Assembly (NCBI RefSeq): GCF_003260015.1
Contig: NZ_QCXS01000003.1
Location: 142,315-206,314 of the forward strand
Source: Nakamurella deserti
Lineage (GTDB): Bacteria > Actinomycetota > Actinomycetes > Mycobacteriales > Nakamurellaceae
DNA: 64,000 nucleotides
Direction: 5' to 3'
Every line of letters starts with the position of its first letter. The first letter of the stretch is position 1. The translations under genes and the position numbers were made by a program. This document shows, one piece after another, positions 46,547 through 56,695 of this stretch. Under the pieces are notes generated by a model. The model did no database searches. It had not been told where the DNA came from and worked only from the letters and a program-made list of their open reading frames with translations.

Positions 46547-48009
46547 TCAGGCCGTGGCAACCGTGGCGGGGCGGCCGTCACCGGGCCGGGCCTGCGGGAG
46601 CCGGACGCGGACCGCGAGCCCTCCGGCGGCGGCCCGCGTCGCCGACACGGCGCCCCCGTGGGCGGTCGCGATGGCCGCCACGATGGCCAGTCCGAGTCCC
46701 GATCCGCCGTGCTCCCGACTGCGGGACGGGTCGGCGCGGTAGAACCGGTCGAACAGGAACGGCAGCGCCGCGGCGTCCACCCCACGCCCGTCGTCGGCGA
46801 CGGTCACCACGACGAACCTGGGGTCCGGGTCGGGCTCGACCGAGACGGTGGCGGTGGTGCCCGGCTCGGTGTGGGTGCGGATGTTGCCGAGCAGATTGGC
46901 GAACAGCTGGTGCAGCCGGTTGTGGTCGCCGAACACCACGATGGGCGGCAGGTCGTCGGGCCGCGGCACCATCACCCACTGCCGGGACGGGTCGATCGCC
47001 GCGGCGTCCTCGACCGCGCCGGCCAGCAGGTCGGTGAGCTCCACCCGGTCGGCCACCAACGAGTCGGGCGCGTCGGCCTGCGCCAGCGTCAGCAGGTCCT
47101 CCACCAGCGACCCCATCCGGCGGGCCTCGAAGCCCATCCGCTCCATCGCCCGAGCCACCGCCGGCGCCTCCGGCAGCGCCCCGGCGGCGTAGAGGTCGGA
47201 GTAGCCGCGGACCGCGGCGACCGGGGTGCGCAGCTCGTGGGAGGCGTCTGCGACGAACTGGCGCAGCCGGTGTTCGGCGGCCTCGCGCTCGGCGAGCAGC
47301 GTGTTGATCCCGTCCAGCATCCCGTTGAACGCCACCCCGAGACGGTCGACCTCGACACCGGACTCACCGACGGCGACCCGGCGGCTGAGGTCACCGGCGG
47401 CGATGGAGTCGGCGGTGTCGGCCATCTGCTCGAGGGGCTTGAGTTCCCGCCGGATGAGCAGCGACGCGGCGGACCCCAGGAGCAGCAGCAGTCCGGCGGA
47501 GATGACCAGCTCGGTGACGATCAACCGCTCGAGCAGCTCGGCGTCGTCCTCGACGTTGGTCCAGGCGACGAGCGTGGCGGTCTCCCCATCGGCTGCGACC
47601 TGCGTCGGCAGGATCCGGTAGTGGTCGCCGGTCTGCAGACCGCCCACGGTGCGCAGCTGAGTGCCCAGGTCACCGGCGAGGAGCGGACCGGGATCGTCGT
47701 CGGCCGGCCCGACCAGGCTCTTCACTTTCCCGTCCGGGTAGACGAGGCTCCAGCCGATGCCACCGCGCAACGTGCTGGTGGCGGTGAGTCGCTCCAGGTT
47801 GTCCGGACCGATCCGGCCGGGAAGGGCGGTGACGACCACGTTCAGCGACTGGTCGCGGGTGGTGTTCAGCGCTCCCCTGACCAGGGTGGGCAGCACGATG
47901 TCGACCACCACCAGGGCCAGCGTCGTTACCAGCAGGACGAGGCCGATCAACCGGGCCCGCAGCGACCAGCGCGGCCGGGGCGGCAGCGGTGCCTCGCCGG
48001 CCGGGAAGC

Positions 48010-48013
<4 letters not shown>
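46547..48013 (-). CDS. Two-component sensor histidine kinase
   Basis: Membrane kinase of 488 residues: helix 1 (~22-45), an extracytoplasmic sensor domain, helix 2 (~168-190), HAMP (~191-245), dimerisation domain with the phospho-accepting His in [19 protein letters not shown], and an ATPase domain with N-box [21 protein letters not shown] and [17 protein letters not shown] at 48013 overlaps the response-regulator stop by 4 nt. Layout resembles PhoR/MprB-type OmpR-family kinases; the signal is unknown. Confidence 0.94.
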
Positions 48014-48705
<692 letters not shown>

Positions 48706-48863
48706 CGCGTCACCTTCGTCAGGAGGTCCGGGCGGGCCCGGACGATCGGTCGGTGCCGCAGCGGACGGCCGGACACCACGGAGGAGAACATCAGACCACG
48801 GCGTGGGGGGCATCGGTGGCGGATGGGAAACCGATGGGACGCTCCGCGATGCACCCGGTCGGG

Positions 48864-50060
48864 TCAGACCAGCTCGGCCTGGATCATCGCCGGGGTCAGT
48901 GGCTCGTCGAGCAGCCGCTGGAAGCGCTGCATCGCCGGCTGCCCGGCCGGTCGGGCCTCCAGCCACGGGCGCAGCAGCCGCTCCCCCTCCACGTAGGTGG
49001 AGGTGTAGGCGCGCCACAGCGGATCGCTCATGAAGCGCAGCATGTGCCGGGCCCGCTGCTCGCTGACCAGCCACCAGCGCTGCAGGTAATCCAGCACCTC
49101 GGCCTCGTCGGCGCCCTGGTCGTGCAGCATGATCGCGGCGTTCTGCCGGACCGAGTTGAGCGGGCGGGAGGCGATCTCCAGCGCCTCGACCAGGTCCGGG
49201 TCGAACGACGGGCCGATGCCGTCGAGGACCTGCCGCGACCAGGCGCCCCACCCGGGACCGACGGCGGCGGCCAGCGCCAGGTCGCCCAGGCCCTCGGCCA
49301 TCACGCACTGGGGCGTGTTGACCAGGAACACGCAGTGCTCCAGCTCGCCGCCGCGCCCGATGAGCAGGTCCTCCTTGCGGCAGTGCTCGGTGTGGTGCCC
49401 GGGGTAGCACTCGTGGGCGGTGAGCACCGGCAGCTGGCTGATCCGGTGCCCGACCCCGGCGTTGACCGCGACGCGTGACCGGTAGCCGCCCAGGTAGTAG
49501 TTGAAGCCGCTCCAGGCGGCGTCGGCGGCGATCTCGAAGTCGATGTGCTCGTCGGCGGGCAGCCCCGTCGGCCCGGCCACCCGCTCGCGCAGCGCCGCGG
49601 CCAGCGTCCGCACCGCGGTCTCCACCTGCGGCACCGGACAGGTGTCGGCCTCGCGGAACGCCGACCAGCGGTCGATCAGCGGACCGGAGCCGCCCAGCAA
49701 CGCCGAGATCTCGTCGTGGGCGGCGGCGAAGACGTCGGTGGGGATCGGCGCGATGTCGACCTGGAAGTAGCTGCGGACCTCGTCGACGAAGCTCATCTCC
49801 TCGCCGGCCAGCCGGCGGCCGCCGACCGTCAGCGCGTCCAGGTGGGCGGTGAGGAAACCGATCCGGGCCGGGGCGAGATCGGACGCGGCCACCTCACGCG
49901 ACAGCGCGGCGGCCTGCCGGGACAGCTCGGCCGGATCGGGCTGCGGCTCGTCGGCGACCTGGGCGCGCAGCTCCGCCGGGCCGATGTAGGCATCGACATA
50001 GCCCTCCACGACGCGGTCGAACCGCAGCCCCAGCTTGAGGTATTCCTGCACGAGATCCAT
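48864..50060 (-). CDS. DUF885 family putative metallo-hydrolase
   Basis: A mostly helical 398-residue protein of the DUF885 family. The likely zinc site is in LTAHECYPGHHTEHC, where HE...GHH resembles a degenerate gluzincin motif, with an acidic residue downstream. No signal peptide, so cytoplasmic. Substrate unknown; some relatives are peptidase-like. ATG at 50060 is preferred over 50069 because TAGGGT lies 7 nt before it. Confidence 0.82.
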   Translation of the reverse strand: MDLVQEYLKLGLRFDRVVEGYVDAYIGPAELRAQVADEPQPDPAELSRQAAALSREVAASDLAPARIGFLTAHLDALTVGGRRLAGEEMSFVDEVRSYFQVDIAPIPTDVFAAAHDEISALLGGSGPLIDRWSAFREADTCPVPQVETAVRTLAAALRERVAGPTGLPADEHIDFEIAADAAWSGFNYYLGGYRSRVAVNAGVGHRISQLPVLTAHECYPGHHTEHCRKEDLLIGRGGELEHCVFLVNTPQCVMAEGLGDLALAAAVGPGWGAWSRQVLDGIGPSFDPDLVEALEIASRPLNSVRQNAAIMLHDQGADEAEVLDYLQRWWLVSEQRARHMLRFMSDPLWRAYTSTYVEGERLLRPWLEARPAGQPAMQRFQRLLDEPLTPAMIQAELV

Positions 50061-50151
50061 GCCGGGCACCCTATGCGCTCGCCGGTCACCACCCGGGCGG
50101 CGTCACCCGCTGCGGGTCCGGGCCCCCGCTCCTGGCGGGCGGGGCCGCCGG

Positions 50152-50919
50152 TCAGTTCCCGAAACGCCGGTGCCGGGCGGCGTAGTCGCGCAGCGCCCGG
50201 AGGAAGTCCACCCGCCGGAAGTCCGGCCAGTAGGCGTCGCAGAACCAGAACTCGGTGTGCACGCTCTGCCACATCATGAAGCCACCGATGCGCTGCTCCC
50301 CGGACGTGCGGATGACGAGATCGGGGTCGCGCTGGCCGGAGGTGTAGAGGTGTTCGCCGATGGCCTCGACGTTGAGGCCGTCGATCACCTCCTCCAGGGT
50401 CTGGCCCTGCGCGACGTGGTCGCGCAGCAGCGACTTGACCGCGTCGACGATCTCCTGGCGACCGCCGTAGCCGACGGCGATGTTGACCTCCGCGCCCTCG
50501 CGGCCGGCGGTCCGTTGCTCAGCGCCGGACAACCGGGCCTGCATCGGGGCCGGGAGCCGGTCCAGCGCACCCACCATCCGCAGCTTCCACGGCTGACCGG
50601 GCGCGGCGAGTTCGTCGACGACATCGGTGATGATCTGCAGCAGCGGATCCAGCTCGGCGAGCGGACGGCGCAGGTTGTCGGTGGACAGCAGCCACAGCGT
50701 GACGACCCGGATGCCCGACTCGGTGCACCACTCGAGCAGCTGGTCGATGTGCGCGGCACCTGCGCGGTGACCCTCGTTCGGGTCGGTGAAGCCCTTCTCC
50801 CGGGCCCAGCGCCGGTTGCCGTCGAGCATGACGCCGACGTGATGGGGCAGGTCCGCGCCCACGAGGTCGCGGGCCAACCGCTTCTCGTACACCCGGTACA
50901 ACAGGGCTGGCAACCTCAC
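50152..50919 (-). CDS. cis-prenyltransferase (UppS family; short-chain Z-isoprenyl diphosphate synthase-like)
   Basis: Condenses IPP onto an allylic diphosphate in cis. At 255 residues it contains the catalytic Asp motif VMLDGNRRWAREKGF, RVVTLWLLSTDNLRRP and the C-terminal RTSGEQRIGGFMMWQSVHTE. The divergent TrhA neighbour matches M. tuberculosis Rv1085c-Rv1086, and Rv1086 makes Z,E-farnesyl diphosphate for decaprenyl phosphate; product length here is not proven. The GTG at 50919 has TAAGGT 7 nt upstream, so leaderless. Confidence 0.92.
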   Translation of the reverse strand: MRLPALLYRVYEKRLARDLVGADLPHHVGVMLDGNRRWAREKGFTDPNEGHRAGAAHIDQLLEWCTESGIRVVTLWLLSTDNLRRPLAELDPLLQIITDVVDELAAPGQPWKLRMVGALDRLPAPMQARLSGAEQRTAGREGAEVNIAVGYGGRQEIVDAVKSLLRDHVAQGQTLEEVIDGLNVEAIGEHLYTSGQRDPDLVIRTSGEQRIGGFMMWQSVHTEFWFCDAYWPDFRRVDFLRALRDYAARHRRFGN

Positions 50920-50926
50920 GCGGGTG

Positions 50927-50932
50927 ACCTTA
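50927..50932 (-). promoter_or_regulatory. Candidate -10 (TAAGGT) for the prenyl synthase gene
   Basis: Minus-strand TAAGGT, then 7 nt, then GTG at 50919; this excludes longer starts in the same frame. Confidence 0.55.
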
Positions 50933-51187
50933 CGCGCCGTGGCGCCCGCGTCCGGGCCGGACCGTCGCCCGCCGCCGTGGGGTCCGGCCGGCCGTGCGCG
51001 GCTGGTGGTCCGCTCGCCGGTCACCGCCCCGCCCGTGTGCCGGGATGCCCGTTCGGGGAGCCGACCGTGCGTTCCGGGGGTATCGACGGTGCCCGCGGCC
51101 CGGACGCGTCACCGCGGCGACGTCCACGCCGTGCGTTCGGGGACCAAGGTCACCCGGCGACCACCGTCCATGCACAGGGCACCCCGG

Positions 51188-51193
51188 TAACCT
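51188..51193 (+). promoter_or_regulatory. Candidate -10 (TAACCT) for the TrhA-family gene
   Basis: TAACCT, then 6 nt, then GTG at 51200; no Shine-Dalgarno. Confidence 0.6.
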
Positions 51194-51199
51194 CAGGGA

Positions 51200-51868
51200 G
51201 TGACGATGCTGGCGCCGGACAGACCGAAGACGAGACCGAGAGCCCGGGGCTGGATCCACTTCTACTCCGCGATCGTCGCGGTGGTCGTCGGCATCACCCT
51301 GACCACGCTGGCCGCGACCGCGGTGGGAGCGCAGGCCGCCTTCGCGTGTGCGGTCTACTCCGTCACCATCGTCGCGCTGTTCGGGGTGAGCGCCACCTAC
51401 CACCGGCACACCTGGACGTCCGACCGCAGCCGCGTGTGGATGAAGCGGCTCGACCACTCGATGATCTTCCTGTTCATCGCGGGCACCTACACACCGTTCG
51501 CCCTGCTGGCGCTGCCGTCCAGCTCGGGCAACTGGGTGCTGGCCGTGGTGTGGGGCGGTGCGCTGGGCGGCATCGTGCTCAAGCTCGGCTGGCCGAACTC
51601 GCCGCGCTGGCTCGGCGTGCCGATCTACGTCGCCCTCGGCTGGGTCGCGGTCTTCATCATCCCGGAGCTGCTCGCGGCCACCGGTGTCGCGCCGGTCGTG
51701 CTGATGTGCGTCGGTGGGCTGTTCTACACGGTCGGTGCGGTCATGTACGCGACCCGCCGCCCGAACCCGTGGCCGGGCGTCTTCGGCTACCACGAGGTCT
51801 TCCACGCCTGCGTCTCGCTTGCCGCGGCCTGCCACTGCGTCGCCATCTGGCTGGTGCTCTTCAGCTGA
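51200..51868 (+). CDS. trhA: Hemolysin III/TrhA family membrane protein
   Basis: Seven-helix membrane protein of the PAQR/hemolysin III family, 222 residues. Conserved zinc-site residues lie in VSATYHRHTW, LDHSMIFLFIAGTYTPF and GYHEVFHACVSLAAACH. E. coli TrhA affects membrane energetics and fluidity; haemolytic activity should not be assumed. Divergent from the prenyl synthase as in mycobacteria. Confidence 0.93.
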   Translation: MTMLAPDRPKTRPRARGWIHFYSAIVAVVVGITLTTLAATAVGAQAAFACAVYSVTIVALFGVSATYHRHTWTSDRSRVWMKRLDHSMIFLFIAGTYTPFALLALPSSSGNWVLAVVWGGALGGIVLKLGWPNSPRWLGVPIYVALGWVAVFIIPELLAATGVAPVVLMCVGGLFYTVGAVMYATRRPNPWPGVFGYHEVFHACVSLAAACHCVAIWLVLFS

Positions 51869-51887
51869 TCCGGGCGGGACCGCCCCT

Positions 51888-51938
51888 CACGACGACGGCC
51901 GGGTCGGGACCATGTGTCCCGGCCCGGCCGTCGTCGTG
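51888..51938. terminator. Bidirectional terminator after trhA
   Basis: A 23-bp inverted repeat (arms 51888-51910 and 51916-51938, loop CATGT) with one G-U wobble, between convergent trhA and the unknown gene at 51946. Confidence 0.88.
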
Positions 51939-51945
51939 ATCGGTG

Positions 51946-52614
51946 TCAGCTGCTCGGCTCACCCTTGTCGAAGCCGGGTCCCTGGCTGCGCACCCGGTTC
52001 ACCTGCTCCATCGCGTCGCGAAGCTCGCCCAGCCAGCTCTGAGCGTGTTCGCCGACCAGCCGGACCGACCAGGCCAGCGCCTCGGAGCGGGACCGGGCCA
52101 CCCCGGCGTCGATGAGCGTGTCGAGGACCTGGCGCTCGGCCTGCGCGAGGCGGGTCATCACCGGCACCGACAAGGCGGTGAACACCTGCTCGGTACCGCC
52201 GAGGCGGGCACCCCAGGTGACGTGCCGCGCGTAGCGGTGCTCGGCCTGCCGGGCGACCTCGATGCGCACCTCCCGGGTCTCCTCCCGGAAGCGGGCGATG
52301 CGGCCGGCCTCCGCTGCAGCCTGCGCCGCCGGGTCGGCCTGCTGCTCGGTCAGCGGCGGCAGGTCGCCGATGACGGTGATCTCCTCGCGGTCGACGGTGA
52401 TGGTCGGCGTTCCGGCGAAGAGCCCGTCGGGCAGCCGGCCGGCGAACCAGCCGGCGGCGTCGGTGGCGTCCGGGACGTCGGCCGGTGTGCGGCCCGGCCC
52501 ACGGCCGCGGCCGCGGCCGCCGAATCCCTCGGGCCCGAAGCCCTCCCCCGGTCCTCCGCGGCGGCCGCCGCGCATCCCGGGTCCGAAGTCGCCGGTGGCG
52601 AACGGTGGTCTCAT
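51946..52614 (-). CDS. Uncharacterised protein with Gly/Arg-rich N-terminus and helical C-terminal domain
   Basis: A 222-residue protein. The first ~45 residues are Gly/Arg/Pro-rich (FGPGMRGGRRGGPGEGFG). The middle holds a short beta-rich stretch (TPTITVDREEITVIGDLPPL) and the C-terminal half is helical, with RYARHVTWGARLGGTEQVFT and LIDAGVARSRSEALAWSVRL; the latter resembles a ribbon-helix-helix or similar DNA-binding helix pair. GGAG lies 6 nt before the ATG at 52614. A 15-bp A/T-rich direct repeat just upstream could be an operator. I do not recognise the family with confidence. Confidence 0.65.
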   Translation of the reverse strand: MRPPFATGDFGPGMRGGRRGGPGEGFGPEGFGGRGRGRGPGRTPADVPDATDAAGWFAGRLPDGLFAGTPTITVDREEITVIGDLPPLTEQQADPAAQAAAEAGRIARFREETREVRIEVARQAEHRYARHVTWGARLGGTEQVFTALSVPVMTRLAQAERQVLDTLIDAGVARSRSEALAWSVRLVGEHAQSWLGELRDAMEQVNRVRSQGPGFDKGEPSS

Positions 52615-52641
52615 GGTCCACTCCTTCTGTCGTCGCAACGT

Positions 52642-52656
52642 TGATTACATGATTAC
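52642..52656 (-). promoter_or_regulatory. A/T-rich direct repeat upstream of the 51946-52614 gene
   Basis: TGATTAC-A-TGATTAC (plus strand), two identical heptamers one base apart, 28 nt before the ATG. It is the most A/T-rich patch for several kb and overlaps the expected promoter. It may be an operator for autoregulation. Confidence 0.45.
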
Positions 52657-52917
52657 GCGCTTTCACGACGTGCGCCAGTGGGATCTGCCCAGAGCGGAGC
52701 GGGATGCCCGGCATGACGGGTGACGGATGGATTCACGGCCGGGGCCGTCGTGGACGGGGCCGCGATTTGACGCTGGGGACCCGGGCGGCCGTGGTGGGGG
52801 GCGGGGGCCTGCGGCGGGCCGGCGGGACACGCCTGATCTTGCACCGACGGCGTCGAGGCCGCGGCGCTCCGGGGCGGACGGTCGTCGAGACGCGGGAACA
52901 AGCCGCCGGCCGCCCAC

Positions 52918-53455
52918 CCCAACCCGACGTGCCCGGTGCGGGCGTCGGCGGAGGTCGTTGTGCCGGGGAGTCAGGATGTGCCGGCTTCCACCCGTGAACG
53001 GCCCTCCGACGGCGAGCTCACAACCCCCGTGGTCCCGCCGGAGTCAGCGCCCGCCGCCGACCGGAACCCGGCGTGTCCGGCGACGGCGGCAAACAGCAGG
53101 TCGGGACCGACGAGCACGTACCGGCCGCCGTTCACGAACCGCGCTGCTCGGTGAGCTCACAACCCCCGTGGTCCCGCCGGAGTCAGCCGCCCGCCGCCGA
53201 CCGGAACCCCGGTGCCGACGGCCTACAGCGGGCCGGGACCGACCAGCACGTACCGGCCGCCGTTCACCAACCGCGCTCGGGCGGCGAGCTCACAGCCCCC
53301 GTGGTCCCGCCGGAGTCAGCGCCCGCCGCCGACCGGAACCCGGCGTGTCCGGCGACGGCGGCAAACAGCAGGTCGGGACCGATAGTCACGTACCGGCCGC
53401 CGTCCACCAACCGCGCTCGGGCGGCGAGCTCACAACCCCCGTGGTCCCGCCGGAT
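52918..53455. repeat. 133-140-bp array made of copies of the coding 3' end of the pepsin-like gene
   Basis: GAGCTCACAACCCCCGTGGT-type joints occur at about 53014, 53153, 53286 and 53426. Read on the minus strand each unit encodes a variant of the gene's last ~30 residues, such as RFVNGGRYVLVGPDLLFAAV then AGHAGFRSAAG, against VSRYALTQHDYLYDADTGHV then GFRSAAG in the gene. One copy has a stop and deletion inside. A decayed fifth copy lies at about 52918-52990. The region from 52657 to 52917 shows no gene. Confidence 0.88.
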
Positions 53456-54670
53456 TCAGCCGCCCGCCGCCGACCGGAACCCGACATGCCCGGTGTCGGC
53501 GTCGTACAGGTAGTCGTGCTGGGTCAGCGCGTACCGGCTCACGTTCATGAACGGCGCTCCGGCGGTGAGGTCGTGCCCCCACTGCACCGTCGGTGGCGCC
53601 CCGGCGCCGCCCACGGTGAAGTCGTACAGCGGTGTGGTCATTCCCGGGACGGTGATCTGCACCTGCTGGCCGGTGGCGACGCTCGGCCGGGTGCCGCTGG
53701 TCGCCGCCGGCACCGTCGGCGGTGCGATCCCCGCCGGCGCCTGGATGATCGCGTAGCCCAGACCCGTGTCGAGCAGCAGCGTGCCGCACTGCGCGGCCAC
53801 CCCGCCGGTCGGTACGGCGACGCACGCGGGGGCGGCGTCCCAGTCGGTGCCGGCGGCGTTCCTGGTCAGGGCGACGGTCTGGAACCCGGCGAGATCCGCG
53901 GCGGTGGGACCGAGGACGACGCCACCGAGTCCGACCACGTACGCCGACGGCTGGGCGCCGCTGCTCATACCGGTCAGGTGCAGGAACGGGTTGAGCCCGG
54001 GGCCGTCCAGGTCGGCGTCCGCGCCACCACCGCCGCGGGCGAAGCCGACGCCCATCATCGCGACGTCGTCCTCCTCGACGACCCGGATGGCCATCGGCAC
54101 CGTCTGCGCGGGGTGGTCGCCGCCGCCGGGCGCACCGAGCTCGAGCGTCGCCGTCATCCACTCACCGCTGTAGGTGTTGCCGCTGCTGGAGTAGCCGAAC
54201 CCGGTGAAGGTGCGGGCGGGGGTCATGGGTGTGGCGGCGGCGCCGACGTACTTCCTGGACACGAGAACGCCGTTGGAGCCGGTGTCGACCACCATGTCCA
54301 CCGGGGCGCCACCGCCGATGACGGTGTTCACCATGATGCCCTTGGCCAGGGCGGTCGACGGTTGCGCGAGCGTGATGCTCGGCCCCGCGGGCACGCCGCC
54401 GCCGCCCTCGGTGGTCGTGGCCGTGGCAGCGGCGCTGACGGTGGCGGACGTGACAGTGGCGGCGGGCGTGCCGGGAGCGGCAGGCGTGCCGGGCGCCGGG
54501 GCGGCTGACGCGGAGGTGAGCGTGCGGTCCGCCGCGGTGCCACCGGCCGCCGCGGTCGACGCGGCTCCGGCGTTCCCGGTGTCCGACGGCCGGGCCGGGT
54601 CCCCCGCGCATCCCGCCGCCACGAGGACGAAGGCCGCCGTCACCGCGATCGTCCGGAACCTCGTCTGCAC
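53456..54670 (-). CDS. Pepsin-like aspartic protease lipoprotein (two D-T-G motifs)
   Basis: A 404-residue secreted lipoprotein with lipobox VLVAAGC at residue ~21 and a low-complexity Ala/Thr/Gly linker to ~95. Two catalytic-type motifs occur: VVDTGSNGV (Asp129) and LLLDTGLGYA (Asp301), about 170 residues apart, as in bilobed pepsins. M. tuberculosis PecA (PE_PGRS35) carries a related secreted aspartic protease domain. Likely surface-anchored; substrate unknown. GTG at 54670 is preceded by a G-rich Shine-Dalgarno. The gene's 3' end is reiterated downstream. Confidence 0.78.
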   Translation of the reverse strand: MQTRFRTIAVTAAFVLVAAGCAGDPARPSDTGNAGAASTAAAGGTAADRTLTSASAAPAPGTPAAPGTPAATVTSATVSAAATATTTEGGGGVPAGPSITLAQPSTALAKGIMVNTVIGGGAPVDMVVDTGSNGVLVSRKYVGAAATPMTPARTFTGFGYSSSGNTYSGEWMTATLELGAPGGGDHPAQTVPMAIRVVEEDDVAMMGVGFARGGGGADADLDGPGLNPFLHLTGMSSGAQPSAYVVGLGGVVLGPTAADLAGFQTVALTRNAAGTDWDAAPACVAVPTGGVAAQCGTLLLDTGLGYAIIQAPAGIAPPTVPAATSGTRPSVATGQQVQITVPGMTTPLYDFTVGGAGAPPTVQWGHDLTAGAPFMNVSRYALTQHDYLYDADTGHVGFRSAAGG

Positions 54671-54788
54671 GACCCGCCCCCCGTTCGTGAACCGAGGAGT
54701 CAGTATCGCAATCGCGGGGCGGCTACCGCATCGCCTGAGAAGGCGCCCGGCCGGGCACCCGCTCGGCGCAGCGGTCGGGCACCGAGGG

Positions 54789-55103
54789 TCACGACCGGGG
54801 CGTGGTCCCGGGGTCGCCCGGCGGCGCCGGCTCCTCGTCGGCCACGCGCGTCGCCGCGTCGGAGGTCGCCCCGGCTGCGGCCGGGCCGTCCGCGGGTCCG
54901 GCGGTGTCACCCCGCATGAACGCGCTCGGCACCTTGCGCAGCTGGGAGTTCATCGAGCGGATCAGCAGGAACAGCGCCACGCCCATCAGCAGGATGATCA
55001 GCAGCGCCACCGGGGCGGCCTTGCCCCACTCCGGGCCGCGGCCGCTCGTCGGATCCACCGCGGGGTCGTCGGCGGCGAGCTGCAGGACGAGCGCGAGCAT
55101 CAC
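54789..55103 (-). CDS. Single-pass membrane protein downstream of mca (Rv1083-like)
   Basis: A 104-residue protein with a hydrophobic N-terminus ([13 protein letters not shown]), one clear membrane helix ([19 protein letters not shown]), [15 protein letters not shown], and an acidic, Pro/Ala-rich tail. GTG at 55103 (or ATG 55100) overlaps the mca stop by 4 nt. A small membrane protein in this place is shared with mycobacteria. Function unknown. Confidence 0.8.
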   Translation of the reverse strand: MMLALVLQLAADDPAVDPTSGRGPEWGKAAPVALLIILLMGVALFLLIRSMNSQLRKVPSAFMRGDTAGPADGPAAAGATSDAATRVADEEPAPPGDPGTTPRS

Positions 55104-56050
55104 GACGCCTGCCGCTCCGCGGCGGCCAGCGAGGTGTCCGGGGTCGCGCCGTCGCGCAGCCCGGCGAAGAGGTCGTGCTCCGGCAGCTCGGTGGGCACCC
55201 GGGAGTCGGCCAGCTCGTACTCCTCGGTCGACCAGACGCCCCGCTCGAGCTCGTGCGGCACGGCGAACCAGTGGGCGTCCGGGTCGATCTGAGTGGCGTG
55301 GGCGCGCAGTGCGTCGTCGCGCTGCTGGAAGAAGTCGGCGACCTCGATGTGGGTGGTGGCCCGCTCGAAGGAGTCCTTGCGGTCCATGCTCTTGAACCGC
55401 TCGATCCACTCCGTGTACGGCGACTCGGCGCCGGTCGCCAGGACGGCCTCGTGGATCGCGGTCATCCGCTTCATCGAGAAGCCGACGTTGTAGTAGAGCT
55501 TGGACACCGTCCACGGCTCGCCGGCGTCCGGGAACTGGTCCGGGTCGCCCGCGGCGCGGTAGGCGCCGATGGAGACGACGTGGCAGCGGATGTGGTCCGG
55601 GTGCGGGTAGCCACCGTTCTCGTCGTAGGTGGTCATGACGTGCGGACGGAAGCGGCGGACGATGCGGACCAGTGCCTCGATCTCCTCCTCCGGGCTGTGC
55701 GCGGCGAAGGAGTTCTCCGGCAGCACCCACTCGGCGGGGTCGCCCTCGTGGTAGCCCGAGTCCTCGTAGCCGAGCCACTCGTGGGCGACGCCCAGGATGT
55801 CGGCGGCGTTGGCCATCTCGACCTGCCGGAGGGCCGCGATGTCGTCGATGTCCATGTCCATCGCCTTGTACGACGGGTTGAGCAGGTCGCCGCGCTCGCC
55901 GCCCGTGCAGGACACGACCATGACGCCGACACCCTCGGAGGCGTACTTCGCGGTGGTCGCGGCGCCCTTGCTGGACTCGTCGTCGGGGTGCGCGTGGACG
56001 GCCATCAGCCGGAGCGCGGCCTGCGCGGCGGTCACGTTGCGATCGGTCAC
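55100..56050 (-). CDS. mca: Mycothiol S-conjugate amidase
   Basis: Zinc amidase that cleaves mycothiol conjugates of toxins, releasing mercapturic acids for export. About 316 residues, with metal-binding HAHPDDE near residue 19 and HPDH in [12 protein letters not shown], plus [12 protein letters not shown]. Length and [12 protein letters not shown] insertions fit Mca rather than MshB. The start GTG at 56050 has GAGGAAG upstream. Its presence implies a mycothiol-producing actinobacterium. Confidence 0.94.
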   Translation of the reverse strand: MTDRNVTAAQAALRLMAVHAHPDDESSKGAATTAKYASEGVGVMVVSCTGGERGDLLNPSYKAMDMDIDDIAALRQVEMANAADILGVAHEWLGYEDSGYHEGDPAEWVLPENSFAAHSPEEEIEALVRIVRRFRPHVMTTYDENGGYPHPDHIRCHVVSIGAYRAAGDPDQFPDAGEPWTVSKLYYNVGFSMKRMTAIHEAVLATGAESPYTEWIERFKSMDRKDSFERATTHIEVADFFQQRDDALRAHATQIDPDAHWFAVPHELERGVWSTEEYELADSRVPTELPEHDLFAGLRDGATPDTSLAAAERQAS

Positions 56051-56695
56051 GATCGGAGACTTCCTCTTTCGTCGGCGGCGGCGCGGGAATACCGGCGGAC
56101 TGCACCGGCGGCGCCGGAGAGCCGTCCCGGTCGGGCCCGTCGGGGACGGGCACGACGGCTTCGCCCCCGGGCACCATTCTGCGCCACCGTCGATCTTCCC
56201 ACCCGCGGCCACCGGTGTCGGCGCACGGGCTTTCGCCTCCGGCGAACGGCCGTCTCGCATCGGGTGCGGACGTCCCCGGCCGACCGTCGGCGCACCCCCT
56301 GCGACCTGCGACGATCGTTCACCTGCCGGCCACCGACTGGTCTCCGGCGGGGGTCGGCGTGTTATCCTGGCGACAACGAACCGGTTTCCCACGCCTGGAT
56401 CGGGACGCGGAACAGACCGCCCGGACCCAGCGAACTGATACAGGTGGCGACACCGGTATCAGGGAAGCCGGTCGATGCATTTACCGGTACGGCGCCTTTC
56501 CCGGTTCGCACGACCGCCGGTGGAGGACCTACCGTCCGGCATCGACGGTCGCGAGCAGGGCCATCGGCCCTCCTTCTCCCCGTCCGGCGCCACCCGCTCC
56601 AGCAGAACCCCCGCCGGCCCAGGCCGGTGAGTCCCGTCCACCCGTCGTGGGAGCACCCCCGCCGGGTGGCTCGTCGCGTGATAAGGAGTACCCGA
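56051..56695. other. Long divergent region between mca and greA
   Basis: About 645 nt without a supported gene. TATCCT at 56363-56368 is a plausible -10 for greA and would leave a ~320-nt 5' leader. The leader has several inverted repeats, e.g. ACCGGTA (56452) with TACCGGT (56482). It does not match a riboswitch class I can recall. Confidence 0.45.

Noticed and set aside
52918..53455. Diversity-generating retroelement (template/variable repeat)
   Set aside because: No reverse transcriptase gene in the window and differences between copies are not confined to adenine positions.
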